Assembly: GCA_022717655.1 (NCBI GenBank)
Contig: JAIIAN010000018.1
Coordinates: forward strand, 1-24,671
DNA: 24,671 nt
Origin: Bacillota bacterium
GTDB taxonomy: Bacteria > Bacillota > Clostridia > Lachnospirales > Lachnospiraceae
Direction of reading: 5' to 3'
The notes beneath the pieces were generated by a model that was not told the DNA's origin, made no database searches, and was given only the letters and a program-made list of their open reading frames with translations. Below are positions 23,873 to 24,671 of this stretch, in pieces. A program made the position numbers and the translations under genes. Every line of letters begins with the position of its first letter. Position 1 is the stretch's first letter.

Positions 23873-23899
23873 TCTGGTTACCATTTTAATCCAAAAAAG

Positions 23900-24671
23900 T
23901 TAAATTTGAAAGCATCTTTTGACATTTTCTGTCGTTATTCGTTCTACTTCTTCTACCTCAATTCCTTTTATTTTGGCAATACGCTTTGCCACTTCTGGAA
24001 TAATCAGGCTTGTATTTCTGCTCTTTTTCCACCGCTTTCCAGAAATCCCTTCCGGTGCTTTTGGTTTTACATACGGTCCATCTGTTTCCAGAACAAGAAA
24101 TTCCAAAGGTGTCACTTTCACCGCTTCTTCTAATGCTTTGCTCGTCTCAGTCCCTTGTAAAAGATAGCCTCCAATTCCAAGCAGAAAACCAAATTCCTGT
24201 GTGTAAATCCTTGCAGTTTTGATATCTCCTGTAAAACAATGACACACTCCGCCATGCAGTTTCTTTCTAAAAAAGCGTAAAATCCGAATGGCATCCCTGT
24301 CCGCAAGACGAATATGTAAAATAACAGGAAGATTACGCTTATCTGCCAAAAGAATCTGCCAAATAAACCACAGTTTTTGCTTTAACCGATACTGTTCTCT
24401 TCTAGCATGGTGATAATCCAGCCCTAGCTCACCAATCGCAATTACGTTTTTATCCTTTGACCACTCCTCAACCTGCTTTCTCGCACTCCAAGGCGTCTGT
24501 GACGTTCTTGTCGGATGCACTCCCACAGCCGGAAAAACAAAATCCGGATACTCTCTGCTGAGGGCTAAAAGTCGTTCATTGGATTCTAACTCAATCGCAG
24601 GCTCGATGACTGCTGAGATTTTTGTAGAACGAAATTTCTCGATTAAGTTTGAGCGCGTGGTGGTTGAAAGG
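23900..24671 (-). CDS. TatD-family metal-dependent hydrolase (N terminus beyond window)
   Basis: The reading frame stays open to the right edge, so about 257 residues of the C-terminal part are present and the N-terminal HxH metal ligands lie outside. Visible family blocks are PAVGVHP, AIGELGLDYH (metal-binding Glu), VILHIR (His), CHCFTG (His) and LETDGPY (Asp). TatD proteins are TIM-barrel amidohydrolase-fold enzymes with DNase/exonuclease activity. A GTG within PAVGVHP could be mistaken for a start, but upstream residues (IEPAIELESNERLLALSREY) clearly continue the domain. Its link to the surface cassette is probably only proximity. Confidence 0.9.
   Translation of the reverse strand, partial: LSTTTRSNLIEKFRSTKISAVIEPAIELESNERLLALSREYPDFVFPAVGVHPTRTSQTPWSARKQVEEWSKDKNVIAIGELGLDYHHARREQYRLKQKLWFIWQILLADKRNLPVILHIRLADRDAIRILRFFRKKLHGGVCHCFTGDIKTARIYTQEFGFLLGIGGYLLQGTETSKALEEAVKVTPLEFLVLETDGPYVKPKAPEGISGKRWKKSRNTSLIIPEVAKRIAKIKGIEVEEVERITTENVKRCFQI

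Noticed and set aside
1..24671. tRNA, rRNA, riboswitch, insertion sequence or prophage genes
   Set aside because: None of the characteristic conserved sequences, transposase motifs or terminal repeats were seen on either strand.

Overview
The window looks like chromosomal DNA of a low-GC anaerobic Firmicute, most likely a Clostridia/Lachnospiraceae-type gut bacterium. Supporting signs are the AT-rich base composition, strong GGAGG-type ribosome binding sites, ferredoxin-linked 2-oxoacid oxidation with ADP-forming acyl-CoA synthetase, and a giant secreted Listeria-Bacteroides (InlB B-type) repeat protein. Species identity cannot be read from this sequence. Every confident gene lies on the minus strand, so transcription runs from high to low coordinates.

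Right edge to about 11.5 kb (surface cassette). A partial TatD-family hydrolase (23900 to the edge) is followed by a regulator with an N-terminal Xre-type HTH, a TPR-like middle and a C-terminal LuxR HTH. The regulator ends at a strong terminator. A separate promoter then precedes a 2693-residue secreted protein and four small genes behind it: a membrane-anchored beta protein, a secreted single-domain protein (module Y), a secreted two-domain protein (X+Y), and an X protein with a Thr/Ser/Asn-rich stalk and a hydrophobic, Lys-rich tail. The X and Y modules are shuffled between genes, and a Y-like module also sits near the N terminus of the giant protein. I read this as a cell-surface or fibre assembly cassette. 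No LPXTG motif or sortase is present, so how it is anchored is open.

11.6 to 10.5 kb. A PIN toxin and its antitoxin (type II TA) have their own near-consensus promoter. They sit between two diverged copies of a roughly 140-160 bp intergenic unit. Each copy carries a minus-strand promoter-like sequence followed about 65 nt later by an intrinsic terminator, so each is a candidate small-RNA gene.

10.4 to 2.1 kb (catabolic block). An IclR-family regulator is followed by two near-identical composite operator-like repeats, a Leu/Phe/Glu-type amino-acid dehydrogenase, a terminator, and then an operon: MFS transporter, 2x[4Fe-4S] ferredoxin subunit, alpha, beta and gamma subunits of a 2-oxoacid:ferredoxin oxidoreductase, and a fused ADP-forming acyl-CoA synthetase. 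Together they fit a route from amino acid to 2-oxoacid to acyl-CoA to carboxylic acid plus ATP, with reduced ferredoxin as a by-product. The dehydrogenase lacks the lysine that binds the glutamate side chain in classical GDH, so a hydrophobic amino acid is at least as likely a substrate as glutamate.

Left edge. A BCCT-family (betaine/carnitine/choline) transporter is separated from the catabolic operon by a terminator and about 540 bp without a convincing gene.
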